A stretch of DNA of 64,000 bases from Auricularia sp. M13. Lineage: Eukaryota; Basidiomycota; Agaricomycetes; Auriculariales; Auriculariaceae. Each line of letters opens with the position of its first letter. Position 1 is the first letter of the stretch. The position numbers were made by a program, and so were the translations under genes. The notes under the pieces are model-generated. The model searched no databases. It saw only the letters and a program-made list of their open reading frames with translations, and was not told the DNA's origin. Location: assembly GCA_037042915.1 (NCBI GenBank), contig CM073195.1:496001-560000 (forward strand), given 5' to 3'. Of the stretch, positions 28,840 to 39,908 are shown piece by piece.

Positions 28840-29982
28840 ATTATCTGCAGCGGGCCCTAGGGTAATCGCTATGGGGTGCCCTGGACGCCCGGACGTTGAC
28901 AAGAGGGAAAGCGGCGGTGGCAGACTTTGTGCGCGCAGCAACACTTTCCGCGCGCGCGCAGCGGAAATCGCCGATTGTTGTTATTTAGTACATTTTGTTA
29001 CTCCGCTGCACATTTGTTACTATTTGTAATAAATGTGCACTTAATGACTCATACTTGTGCACATCAACCCTTTGAGTCTAATGTAATCTCTAATTGATCA
29101 CATTGATATGCATTACACAATCTCTAATTCACTATGCTCAAATGTGTGATAACTGTTGATAATATTGTGGTTTTTAGTTTATTATGCTAAATTTTGGTAT
29201 AACACAAGCTTTATTATACTACTTATTTTTTTTAAAAAATCCATCAAGGATAAGACAATACACTAGAAACCTCATTGTCTGCCTTGCGCATGCATACCTG
29301 TGACTTGCGCATGCACACCCATGATCTGCGTACGCATGAGGAAAAGTGTGCATTCAGAGTTTTGGACCCTGCACACGCAAGTCAAAACCATGCGCGCACA
29401 TTCTGAAAACTGCGCACGTTTTTCTAGGGGTCCCCCGTGGGCATAGTGAACGCGCGGTTGCCAAAGCGAATGTAGAGCATTGAATGACTCAACTGGCGTC
29501 CATATACAGAGCGTCCGAATAATCAAATTTATTTCATTATGTGGCACACATGTGGAGGGCATGGGATGACGATGGAAGAAAAGCTCCGTCAGTAGCACAT
29601 AAAGGCCCATGGACATTGGACGGTCTCCCGTTGGAGCGCCCGGCCTGGGAATTTTACTGTTTCAAAGCCCCCCACCCCCCCACGCAGAAAGGCCGACAAC
29701 CAAAAAAGGAATAGACTGTGTCTATACATTTTTGGAGTCGGTGATGAAGGCTCAGATGGCATAAGCCGGCCGCGGGGGCCTGCAACCGCGCAGACGGTCA
29801 CCGACTCGCAGGACGCTGTCAGCCGGCTGGTACTATCGGCAGCCGGGAGAGTCTTTGGACCTGGGATTTGTGCCAGAATTTAAGAGACGCCAAGCCAGCT
29901 CTCCTTGCACGGGAGAAAGACTCATGAACGGGGAGTTGAAGCGGACTTCAGACAGCCAGAGACGAGAAATGAAGCTGTCTTA
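28840..29982. other. Gene-free border between transposons and genes, with an AT-rich core
   Basis: No gene or element recognised. Bases about 28,975-29,265 are strikingly AT-rich for this window, including a T8-A6 run near 29,230. The flanks (29,270-29,400) are rich in TGCGCATGC-like words. No repeat ends or coding domains are visible. Confidence 0.6.
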
Positions 29983-30688
29983 TCATGTGGCAGCAGCAGA
30001 TAGCGATGGGGAAGATACATCTGGCAAAGGAGGCGCAACGAGGGGTACGATCCTGCCGCTACGATAGGCAAAACCTTCGGGGACGATGTCGAGCGAGCCG
30101 ACGCGCGGCGGGGTAGCGCGGGTGATGAACTCCATGACGCAGGGCAGCTTCGCGCTCGCCTGACGCAGCGCCTCGCGCGCGAGCTCCTCGCGGATGGGAA
30201 TGCCGCCGATTTCGAACAGGACGCGGTTCGTATTCACGCTGGGCTGCGGTTCAGCGCGTGACAAGTCTGACGCAGCGTGCGCACCGTGTTGCCCAATACT
30301 CAAACAATCCCTTGCCGCGGCCCATACGCGTTTCGTTGCCCTTCACGCACACCGGGATGTCGGGGAACACGCGCAGCCAGATCTTTGCGCCCCTTAACGG
30401 CTTGAGCTTGCGTTTGAGCACGTCGTCTGCAGACTGCAGCTGCTTGGCCGTCAGCCGCTTGCCCTCGGAGCGGATACGGATGCCGTAGTCGCCGAATGCC
30501 AACGTTGTGCCTTTCGTGCTGCCACCTGTGGGGATCGGGATGACACCGCGGTGCCGCTTCACAAACTTGACCGCGCGCGGCGCCAGCTGCCCGCGAAACC
30601 TCGCTTGTGTGCGCAGAGTGCTGGGCGCATGCGACGGGACGGCGGTGCGCGCTAGCGGCCGTCGAAGGATGTTGAGGAGAAAGGACAT
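29983..30688 (-). CDS. MRPL16: Mitochondrial ribosomal protein uL16m
   Basis: Two exons, 30,688-30,285 and 30,238-29,983, with a 46-bp intron (GTGCGC...CCCAG); 219 residues. It is a large-subunit protein of the mitochondrial ribosome. The N-terminus (MSFLLNILRRPLARTAVPS, Arg/Ser-rich, no acids) looks like an import presequence. The body has L16 hallmarks: KFVKRHRGVIPIPTGG, LAFGDYGIRI, KIWLRVFPDIPVCVKGNETRMG, GLFEYWATRV and the C-terminal ALRQASAKLPC. The intron falls within the conserved WATRV-NRVLFEIGG join, which supports the splice. First gene to the right of the transposon block. Confidence 0.95.
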
Positions 30689-30849
30689 GACAGAACGGTT
30701 CTGTACTCCGACGGCGTCAGATTTTCACTTCCCATTTGAATTGGAAGACTCGTGAATACTTGAAAGACGAGAGAAATACAGATTCACGGGCAAGGTGGAG
30801 AGAAGGAAAGGAGTATTTTACAGCAGCAGCATAGGGCCTCTTCCAAGTC

Positions 30850-31412
30850 TCATGCGTGCCATACACGCTTCACGAGCTCCGTCATTCCTGCAATGCAAAA
30901 CATGAGCACAGAGGTGGATAGCAGGTGGATAGCGCACCGATGTCGCTCGTGTTGAACTGGTACACGCCAACGAGGGTGCCAACCGTCGCAAAGCGCAAGA
31001 CCCAAGTCAGAATGGGTCCAATGACAGGGAACTTGCGCGGGTGGACGTAGTCGACGAGACACTGGTCGAACTGAAACCAATCAGCATCAGCCAGTTTGCA
31101 GCCAGTGAGGAAGCTGGCGCTTACCCCGATGTGTGAGTGCATAACAAGCGTTACACCCAGCACGCCATCCAGCACGGCGTACGGACTCGCGCTCGTCGCA
31201 AAGGCCGTCACCGTGAGAGGGACAAGCGCGGCGCTCAGCAGCCGCTCAAACGCCCAGTGGTGCGAACCATGCGTGCGCGACGGCGGGGGAAACGGCAAGC
31301 CGTCGTTCACGGTGCCGCGCGGAATCGCTAGAGAGAAGCCGTCCGTGGTCAGCTTGGGACGCCTGAGGTAAACTGAGGCAAGCGTACGGCCTCCGGGAGT
31401 GTATCCCGCCAT
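30850..31412 (-). CDS. SDH4: Succinate dehydrogenase membrane anchor subunit CybS
   Basis: Three exons: 31,412-31,125, 31,070-30,938 and 30,887-30,850; about 152 residues from the ATG at 31,412. The anchor holds complex II in the inner mitochondrial membrane and forms the ubiquinone and heme site. Visible signatures: GSHHWAFERLLS before helix 1, HSHIGFDQCLVDYVH (His ligand and conserved Asp-Tyr), and ATVGTLVGVYQFNTSDIGMTELVKRVW at the end. Intron 1 (54 bp) is in frame and stop-free, so it could be mistaken for coding; homology (HSHIG-FDQC) shows that it is removed. The presequence looks short, so an upstream exon is possible. Confidence 0.93.
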
Positions 31413-31828
31413 GGTGCTCGCTGCGCGATGCAACTGTGAGTGTCACGGAGAATAGGCGTCCACAGGAGCCGCACCTGAGCGCAACACAACCGACTGCGGG
31501 CGCCGCCACACCGCGCGCGCTATGGGCATTCCCAGACGCTGTCGCGCGAGCATCGCTAATTATCGTTGCTGGAGTTGAGACGGTGAGGGCAGGATGGCGT
31601 GCGGAGTTGTCTCGATGCCGCTTGCCGTACATAGCCGCTCGTGATTCCTGTTTTCCGCGCTCGCTGATTCGCTCGCGGTTGCGGCATGCTAGCACACCCC
31701 TATAGGTATCACAGTGGACGCATAGACTCGCGGTCGAACGCATACGCAGTCGCACGGTATAGTATAGACAAGTCCATGTTCGTCAGGTCGTTGCAACGGA
31801 GAACTAGTACACTATTATACATACGCTG
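31413..31828. other. Intergenic, upstream of SDH4
   Basis: Separates the SDH4 start from the 3' end of the small gene at 31,829. No coding signal seen. Probably holds the SDH4 promoter; no clear TATA box. Confidence 0.5.
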
Positions 31829-32176
31829 TCATACGACAGCATCTCGTCTCTTTCGCCGTCTGCATGAAAACCCAGCAGTCAAACACAAGTCCCCAAAAAT
31901 CAGAAACAGAGCTTGGGGACTTACCCGCAGCAGAAGATGCAGGCCAGGCAGTCGCACAGTCCGACGAGGATAGCCGTGATGGCTACGAATACGGTTGAGT
32001 GTGCCGTGGACGCTTATACATGAGAGCATTGCTCACCGTCAACAAGGCATTCGAGGGTACCAGCCAGACAGGACACGATGTCGACAAGCGTCTCGCCGAT
32101 GCACGAGAACACAGCTGTCGATTAAGGCATTCAGTTGCCTCTACAATGAAGCCCATAGCCACGACGAACCGCTCAT
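31829..32176 (-). CDS. Cys-rich hydrophobic microprotein 1 (57 aa, four exons)
   Basis: Exons 32,176-32,170 (7 nt), 32,114-32,037, 31,982-31,925 and 31,859-31,829, with introns of 55, 54 and 65 bp; total 58 codons including stop. The peptide starts MSAVFSCIGETLVDIV, continues with repeated small hydrophobic turns (CLAGTLECLVD, AITAILVGLCDCLACIFCC) and ends in a basic tail GRRKRRDAVV. It has eight Cys, no recognisable enzyme motif, and could be one or two amphipathic or membrane segments with a CC-G-RR ending. I do not know its function. The second microprotein at 50,139-50,414 has the same plan. Every junction has GT/AG and compatible phase, but the 7-nt first exon is the weakest part. Confidence 0.65.
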
Positions 32177-32597
32177 GCATGAACAGATACACCTGTTGAA
32201 GTGCATGGGTATCTCTGCTGGCCGAAACATGACCCTAGCGTACTCACCCCATCGTGCCAGTGGTCGGGCGGTTCCAGAACAGCAGCGTAGCAACGGCGAC
32301 TGCCGCTCAAGTGCTGGACTCAGGAACATGGCTACCACAGCAGCATCGACACACGCGTTGGACAGCACTCGCAAATTTGATTTTTGACACGCAAGACCTC
32401 CAAAAAGCGAGCAACTAGGACGTAATGGGCTACTAGGAGAGGGAAAAGGAAACGTAAAACATAAAAGAGAGTCGAGAGCGATGGAGGGCTTTGTACGGCA
32501 GGGATGGGTCGTCGAAATCGTCAGGGTATGGCTTATGGGGCACCAGATTACCAAAGGACACAAGAGACAGGGGAGGAAGGAAGCCGAAGCGTCACAT
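32177..32597. other. Intergenic between microprotein 1 and beta-tubulin 3' end
   Basis: No gene recognised; it should contain the promoter of microprotein 1 and the tubulin 3' UTR. Short frames here have no known domain. Confidence 0.5.
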
Positions 32598-34505
<1,908 letters not shown>

Positions 34506-35021
34506 GCTGGACACGTAACACTATCAGCCGCTGAACACTGGGCGCACGCTGGGACAGGGCGCACGCTGCGCGTCCAGCCCGCCGCGGGCCAATCGACGCG
34601 CGTCGACGTGCTGGACGGCGGCGGCGAGGGGCGCCCCCTGGGACTCACGTTTTGGGCTGGGGTGGATGATGGGAGTGGGAAAGCTCGTCCGCGTCGGGGG
34701 TGGAAAAAAGTTTCGAACCCGCGATCTAGCTTTCAAGTCCCGACAGCGCGAACAACTGATCCCGAAGGTGCCCCAGCCCGTCTTCTATCTTCCCGCGTCG
34801 CGATGCGCGCTGTCGGTGCATACAGACGCGCCGCCCACGCTCGCCCGTTGCCAGCAAAGCCCCGTTCTCGAATATATGCGCTCGGCGTTTTCGGGCCCGC
34901 ACACCGCCGTGCGGTGCATAAACATCAACAAGGTGGAATCCGCGCGGCAGTCAGATCGAAGTGAAGGCAAGGGTGCGACAGCCACCGCAATCAGCTCCTG
35001 GATTGTTCTCCGTCTCCCACC
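34506..35021. promoter_or_regulatory. Shared upstream region of beta-tubulin and the DUF3433 gene
   Basis: 516 bp between two divergent start codons (34,505 minus; 35,022 plus). GC-rich with CT-rich tracts. No convincing TATA box. Regulation could be shared. Confidence 0.6.
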
Positions 35022-37629
35022 ATGGCTCCCCGCTTCAGCTGGAACGGCCCCCTCGTCGCCCCAGGCAACGCCCAGCAACAGCAGCAGCAGGCGTGGCCGA
35101 AGAAGTGGGTGCGTACGCCGCCCTGTCCAAACCCAACGCCCGTTCTCATGCCGCTGCCCGTCGCCCTCCCAGAACCCGCTCCAGATCAAACCCTGGTTTG
35201 TAGGTCTACTCGCAACGCTCTTCGTCGCCCTCGCCGTCGGCATCGAGATCGCCTATTTCTTCTCCGTGCGAAATAAAGGTATTCCCGTCGCAATATGCAC
35301 TGCTTCAGCCACTCACGCCGGCTCCTCCAGGCTTCGACGCCAGCGGCCCATGGAGTCTCTCTGGCACACAGTTTCTCAAGGCAGGCTAACGCGTGTTCAT
35401 GCTCCACAACGATTGACCCCGTCCCTAGAGTTTCCTCTCGTCGCTGCTCATAACGCCGCTGGTATATCTGTTGGGCAAGCAAGACGAAGTCATAAAAATG
35501 CTTCAGGTATGCGTACCGCAACAACACTGTTTCACCAGCTAATGGCTTCGCCAGCCATATGTCGACTTGACGGAGGGAAGCGCTACCGCAGAGCGTTCCC
35601 TTCTTCTGGATTATATCACCGCAAAGTCTGTTCTCGCCCCGAATGTCTCTTCCTTCCATTCCTCTAACCTGCATTCTCTCTGTAGCCCTCTGCGGTCCAT
35701 CATCAGCGGCACCAAGAACAGGCACGGCGTTATCGTCGTCTCCGCTGGCGCTTGCATCATCGCCATGTTGCTTCAGCCCCTGGCGGGTTCACTCTTCACC
35801 ATCCGCCCAACAGAGGTTCAGCTCCCAAGTGTGTCCTTCAATTTCTTGTTTATTTATCTATTTCCTGACATCGTCTCCTGCATAGCCAACACTGTGATCG
35901 CACTCACACAATTAGGACTGGATCCAGACTTTTCACAACTGGATGCGTTCGTGGCAGCAGCAGGAGTACGCACGCTAATCGACGCTTGCTCACTGACTGA
36001 ATGAACTTTTGCGGACGCCATAGTTTGCCGAGGCAGCAGGTGAGCTCTCGTCTCTGCTTTTTCCCGCTTCCTGACCAGATGTCCCTTTTCTAGCATTTCA
36101 CAATCTGTCAGATCCTCCGTTCGTCTCGGGCACCTGGGCTGTTACCGAGTTTGAGGTTTGCACCCTGACTGATTCTAGCTACCGCCTCTGACATGTTCTA
36201 TAGCTCCCGGACAACAGCGCAAAGGGCAACAATGGCAGCGCAACCGTAACGACGGTGGGCGTCCGCTCCGACCCCCACTGCGAATCTCCGAGCGCGCAGA
36301 CACTCACGGCGCCGGGCGAGGATGGCCAGTATACTCTCGCGTTTACTTTCTCGGCCTGCCAGGGGACGGTCAAGATCGACCCTAGCTCAGGCGATGATTC
36401 GGGCGTCGAAGCTTGCGTCGCGCAGCAAGATAGCAATACCGCGCCCTTTGCACCAGCAGTCTTCTGGTACTTTATTGCTAGCCCGGCCAACGCGACCGTC
36501 GTCATGTGCACGCCGCAAGTGGGGATTTTCAATGTCGAGGCGTCGGTAAACGCCACTACCAATGTGCTCTACGATGTCAAGGTATTAAACGACTATCCGA
36601 ATGCCAATAACGTGTCGAATTTCCTCTCGAAAGGCACGCCCAATTGGTCTGTCCAAGTTATTTCTTTTTCTTCTATGTTTAACAGGCAGATATTCCAACA
36701 GGATCAACTTTGGCACGGGTTTGAATGCACTGCAGCAATCGCGCGCTGTTGCGACTCAATTTCAGCTGCCTTCTGCTGCCCTCAAGGTCGCGAAGCTGCA
36801 AATTGGCGGCCTTGAAGCAGTGCAGAAGGAGTTTAGTGGTTTCCTGGATATTACGACTCGCATCTACGTGGGTCCCTCCCTTCCATTGTCGTTCGAAAGA
36901 AGCTTGACCTTTCGTGCAGCAACAATACTTAGCTATTGTAGCGAAGTCGATCTACTTCCAACACATCCGTGCGCCCGTAGCGGCAGAGTTGCGCATTTAT
37001 GAGGCGCGCCTATGGCTCGAGTACGTCCTTATATTTGCGCGTGCGACGCGGTGCAAATCGTACTTATTCCGGCTCTTTCAAGCCCCCTCGCGTGCCACGG
37101 CCTGGCTGTTGTCCTCATCCTTACTGCAGCAATGCTGGTTTACGCCAATTGGCGTCACCATGGGACACGCAACCGCCTTTACCTTGCTGCTCCACCGGGC
37201 ACGATCGCGTCCGCCATCACATTGACCTCGAACTCGCGGTGGACGACGCTCATCGGACCCGCAGACGATGAGGCAGCCATTATTTGCAAACTGCGCGGCT
37301 TGAAGTTCCGTCTCGACCCGATTTCTCACCACATCATCGTGGAAGGAGAGCCTCTCGGGCAGCCGCGCACGGCCCTCCCAGCGAACTCGCCGATACTTGA
37401 CCCGCGCGTGAGCGTGTACAGCAGCACGCTCGCCGGGACGCCGACTCCGGGGACGGAAAACAAGCACTTCAGCTTCCAAAGCCAACAGCGACCGATGAGT
37501 CAGGTCCAGTCGTTCGTCGCGCCGGAGCAGCGCGGTCTGCTTAGCCCCCAGCAGCGCGTGGAATCATACCACGAGACTGCACCACAATTTCCCTACGCCA
37601 TGCCTCAGCCAACGACCCCGGGACCGTGA
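35022..37629 (+). CDS. DUF3433-type multi-pass membrane protein
   Basis: Thirteen exons: 35,022-35,108; 35,173-35,278; 35,331-35,380; 35,429-35,506; 35,555-35,625; 35,686-35,828; 35,886-35,965; 36,024-36,039 (16 nt); 36,094-36,155; 36,204-36,646; 36,702-36,867; 36,920-37,020; 37,083-37,629; total 649 residues. Membrane segments include KPWFVGLLATLFVALAVGIE near residue 35, SSLLITPLVYLLG, VIVVSAGACIIAMLLQPLAG and a C-terminal GLAVVLILTAAMLVYAN. QPYVDLTEGSATAERSLLLDY and the loop PPGTIASAITLTSNSRW are typical of the fungal DUF3433 family. A long extracytoplasmic region with NxS/T sites lies between. Family function is unknown. Two introns use GTCTGT donors and one is GC-AG (35,381-35,428). Confidence 0.85.
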
Positions 37630-38014
37630 TTCGAATCCGATGAACTGTATCGCACTGATGACCCATGACTCGTATTGCCGGACAATGCTATGTTCTGGAT
37701 AATGTTCCCAACTTCCTGGGATCAGAGTCGCTCTGCTGCTAAGAGTGGCTTTATTCCTTGTAGATGTACGAAGGTGCAAAGGCCGCTTGTATAGCTTGGG
37801 TGCTGCACCGACGTGTGCTATACATATTGCGCACAGGTCGCCTGGGCAGTCTGAGGCATTGTTTTCTGGAGGTGTTCACGTTCCTGACCAGTAGGTGGCA
37901 TATCGCTTTCAACGTGCCAACGGAGGTACCGCTCGACTTGCACCGGAATCAGAGTCGCTTCCCCTCTTGCGCACGTCCTCTCTCTGCTATCAGCTTCGCA
38001 CCATAGAGTTACGC
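37630..38014. other. Intergenic, upstream of the methyltransferase gene
   Basis: 385 bp without a recognised gene. A frame is open for 120 bp before the methyltransferase ATG, so a 5' extension or upstream exon cannot be excluded. Confidence 0.5.
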
Positions 38015-38728
38015 ATGGCCGTTGAAACGGCGACCTATGACATCGTCAAAGACCCGTCTAGTGGAGACAAAGTCGCGCTGCAGGTCTCCGTTCCGCGCCT
38101 TCAGGCCGACAATCTTTCGCTGACCACCTGGGGTTCTTCTTACGTTCTCTCAAACCTACTGCATCGCTTAAAACCAGAAGATCTGCACTCGGATGGAGCG
38201 GTCAGCGTGCTGGAGCTCGGTGCAGGCACTGGTCTTGTTGGCTTGAGTGCCGCCACGCTGTGGAAGACCGAGGTTATCCTGACTGATCTCGCGCCTATAC
38301 TGCCCGGGCTGGAAGCCAATATCGCGTTGAATCGAACGTTACTCGACGCCAACGGTGCGCGGGCATCTTGCGGCACGCTGGACTGGAATGTGCCAGAGCG
38401 TTTGCTACTGGCTGAAGGGGGAAGGGAATTGCGCAACGACGAAGCCAACAAGGCCAGCGTCATTCTCGCGGCGGACACGATGTACTGGGAGCACCACCCG
38501 CGGCTGATCTCGCAAAGCATCTTTGCGTGGCTGAAGCGGTCGCCGGACGCGCGGGCGATTGTGTGCTACAGCATGCGCCCGGCGTATCTGGAGTACATGC
38601 AGGAGTTCTACGAACGCATGGAGCAGGGCGGGATGGAGCTTGTGCTCGAGGGAAGGGAAGAGCTCGCCGACGACGAGTGGGACGACGAGAAGCTGTACGA
38701 ATGGAATGTGTGGCGTTGGAAGGAATAG
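38015..38728 (+). CDS. METTL21-like SAM-dependent methyltransferase
   Basis: A single-exon gene of 237 residues. It has a class I methyltransferase fold: motif I LELGAGTGLVGLSAA (about residues 67-81) for S-adenosylmethionine, an acidic strand end in VILTDLAPILPGLEANI, and VILAADTMYWEHHPRLI, matching the D-x-x-Y-type motif of the METTL21/EFM lysine methyltransferases. Upstream LTTWGSSYVLSNLL is also typical of that family, which modifies elongation factors, chaperones and similar proteins. The substrate cannot be told from sequence. The codon bias matches the neighbouring genes. Confidence 0.8.
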   Translation: MAVETATYDIVKDPSSGDKVALQVSVPRLQADNLSLTTWGSSYVLSNLLHRLKPEDLHSDGAVSVLELGAGTGLVGLSAATLWKTEVILTDLAPILPGLEANIALNRTLLDANGARASCGTLDWNVPERLLLAEGGRELRNDEANKASVILAADTMYWEHHPRLISQSIFAWLKRSPDARAIVCYSMRPAYLEYMQEFYERMEQGGMELVLEGREELADDEWDDEKLYEWNVWRWKE

Positions 38729-39121
38729 ATGGCTCTGCTCCCGGTGGCGTGGGAAAGTGCATAATCGGTGGCCTCAAGCTTGAAGCAGGCACTTGCATGC
38801 CGCTGTATGTGCAGCTTGTCATGCTTCTATGCTCATACTGTGCTCCGATCTCCAATCGCCCAGCGTGCTGGACGTGTGTGCTCACAGTCCTTCCCGGTTG
38901 TTCGGGATTGCACTGGCAACGAGAAAAAGGCAGCGGGGCAGGTCGCCGTTAAAGCCGAGCATAAGGGGGCCCTTTGTGTGGATTCTTAGCGGCAGTGGGA
39001 CGGCATCGATGGGGGCGATGGACCAGTATAGAGGCGAGGATTTAGAGGAGGTAATCGCCGGCCATCTCCGCCAAGGACCTGCTTGCCACTCTCTCCCTCC
39101 CGTCGCACTCTCGCCCGCACC
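38729..39121. other. Intergenic between methyltransferase and profilin genes
   Basis: 393 bp, no gene recognised. The last 60 bp before the profilin start are pyrimidine-rich (CTCTCTCCCTCCCGTCGC), as is common in basidiomycete promoters. Confidence 0.5.
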
Positions 39122-39665
39122 ATGTCCTGGCAAGGTACGGACACGCCCCGCCCACGCAGCATATCGCGTGCTGAACGCCGCCCGCAGCATACGTCGACAC
39201 GAACCTCGTCGGCAGCGGCAAGGTCACGCGCGCCGCCATTGTCGGCCAGCAGGGTGGCGTCTGGGCCTCCAGCTCGGGCTTCACTGTGCGCGAGATAATC
39301 TGCGATCCCGCCCGCAGCTGCCCGCTCACCCGCCGCGACAGCTCACGCCGCAGGAGGTGACCGCGGTCATCAACCTGTTCAAGGACCCAACGCAGACGCA
39401 GGCCAACGGCCTCCGCCTCGGCCAGACAAAGTACTTCACTCTGTCTATCAACGACCGCAGCTTCTACGGCAAGAAGGCTGTGAGTCCTCCGCGCTCCATT
39501 CGCACGCTGCCCGCACGACTCATCCCGTCCTAGGCCGACGGCGCCGTGATTGTCAAGACGAAGCAGGCCATCCTCGTCGCCGAATACGTAGCTCCCATCC
39601 AGGCCCCAGAGTGCACCACCGTCGTCGAGGGCCTCGCAGATTATCTCATCAGCGTGGGATACTAG
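39122..39665 (+). CDS. PFY1: Profilin
   Basis: Four exons: 39,122-39,134 (13 nt), 39,188-39,285, 39,342-39,479, 39,534-39,665; 126 residues, the usual profilin length. It binds actin monomers, poly-proline and phosphoinositides and supplies actin for filament growth. It starts MSWQ-AYVDTNLVGSGKV, with Trp-3 and Tyr-6 of the poly-proline site, has GGVWASSSGF and ends VVEGLADYLISVGY, all diagnostic. The tiny first exon encoding MSWQ is a common fungal arrangement. The gene is convergent with the FAB1-like gene; the stop codons are about 240 bp apart. Confidence 0.97.
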
Positions 39666-39908
39666 ATCGCATATCTCATTATCGCCCTTCCGCTCTCGCA
39701 TCCCTGTACGATTAGCTTTCAGCGATCGCCTCCGCCTCCCCCCTTCCTCACAACACCCAATCAATTCTTTCTGACCTTGCTATCCCTCTGCAACTCTGCA
39801 TAAGTATTGCCGCTCAGTCCCGGACGACGGACGATGTCGGGTAAGTGATTGTCATTGATACAGTGTAAACAGAAGCCCTTGTATCCCCAGAGAACGTGCG
39901 GTGTCGTA

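Noticed and set aside
31071-31124. SDH4 intron 1 read as coding (frame stays open)
   Set aside because: It has a GTAAGC donor and TTTCAG acceptor, and conserved CybS sequence runs HSHIG directly into FDQC, so these 54 bp are an intron.
39042-39764. 240-codon minus-strand frame
   Set aside because: Antisense shadow across all profilin exons and introns.
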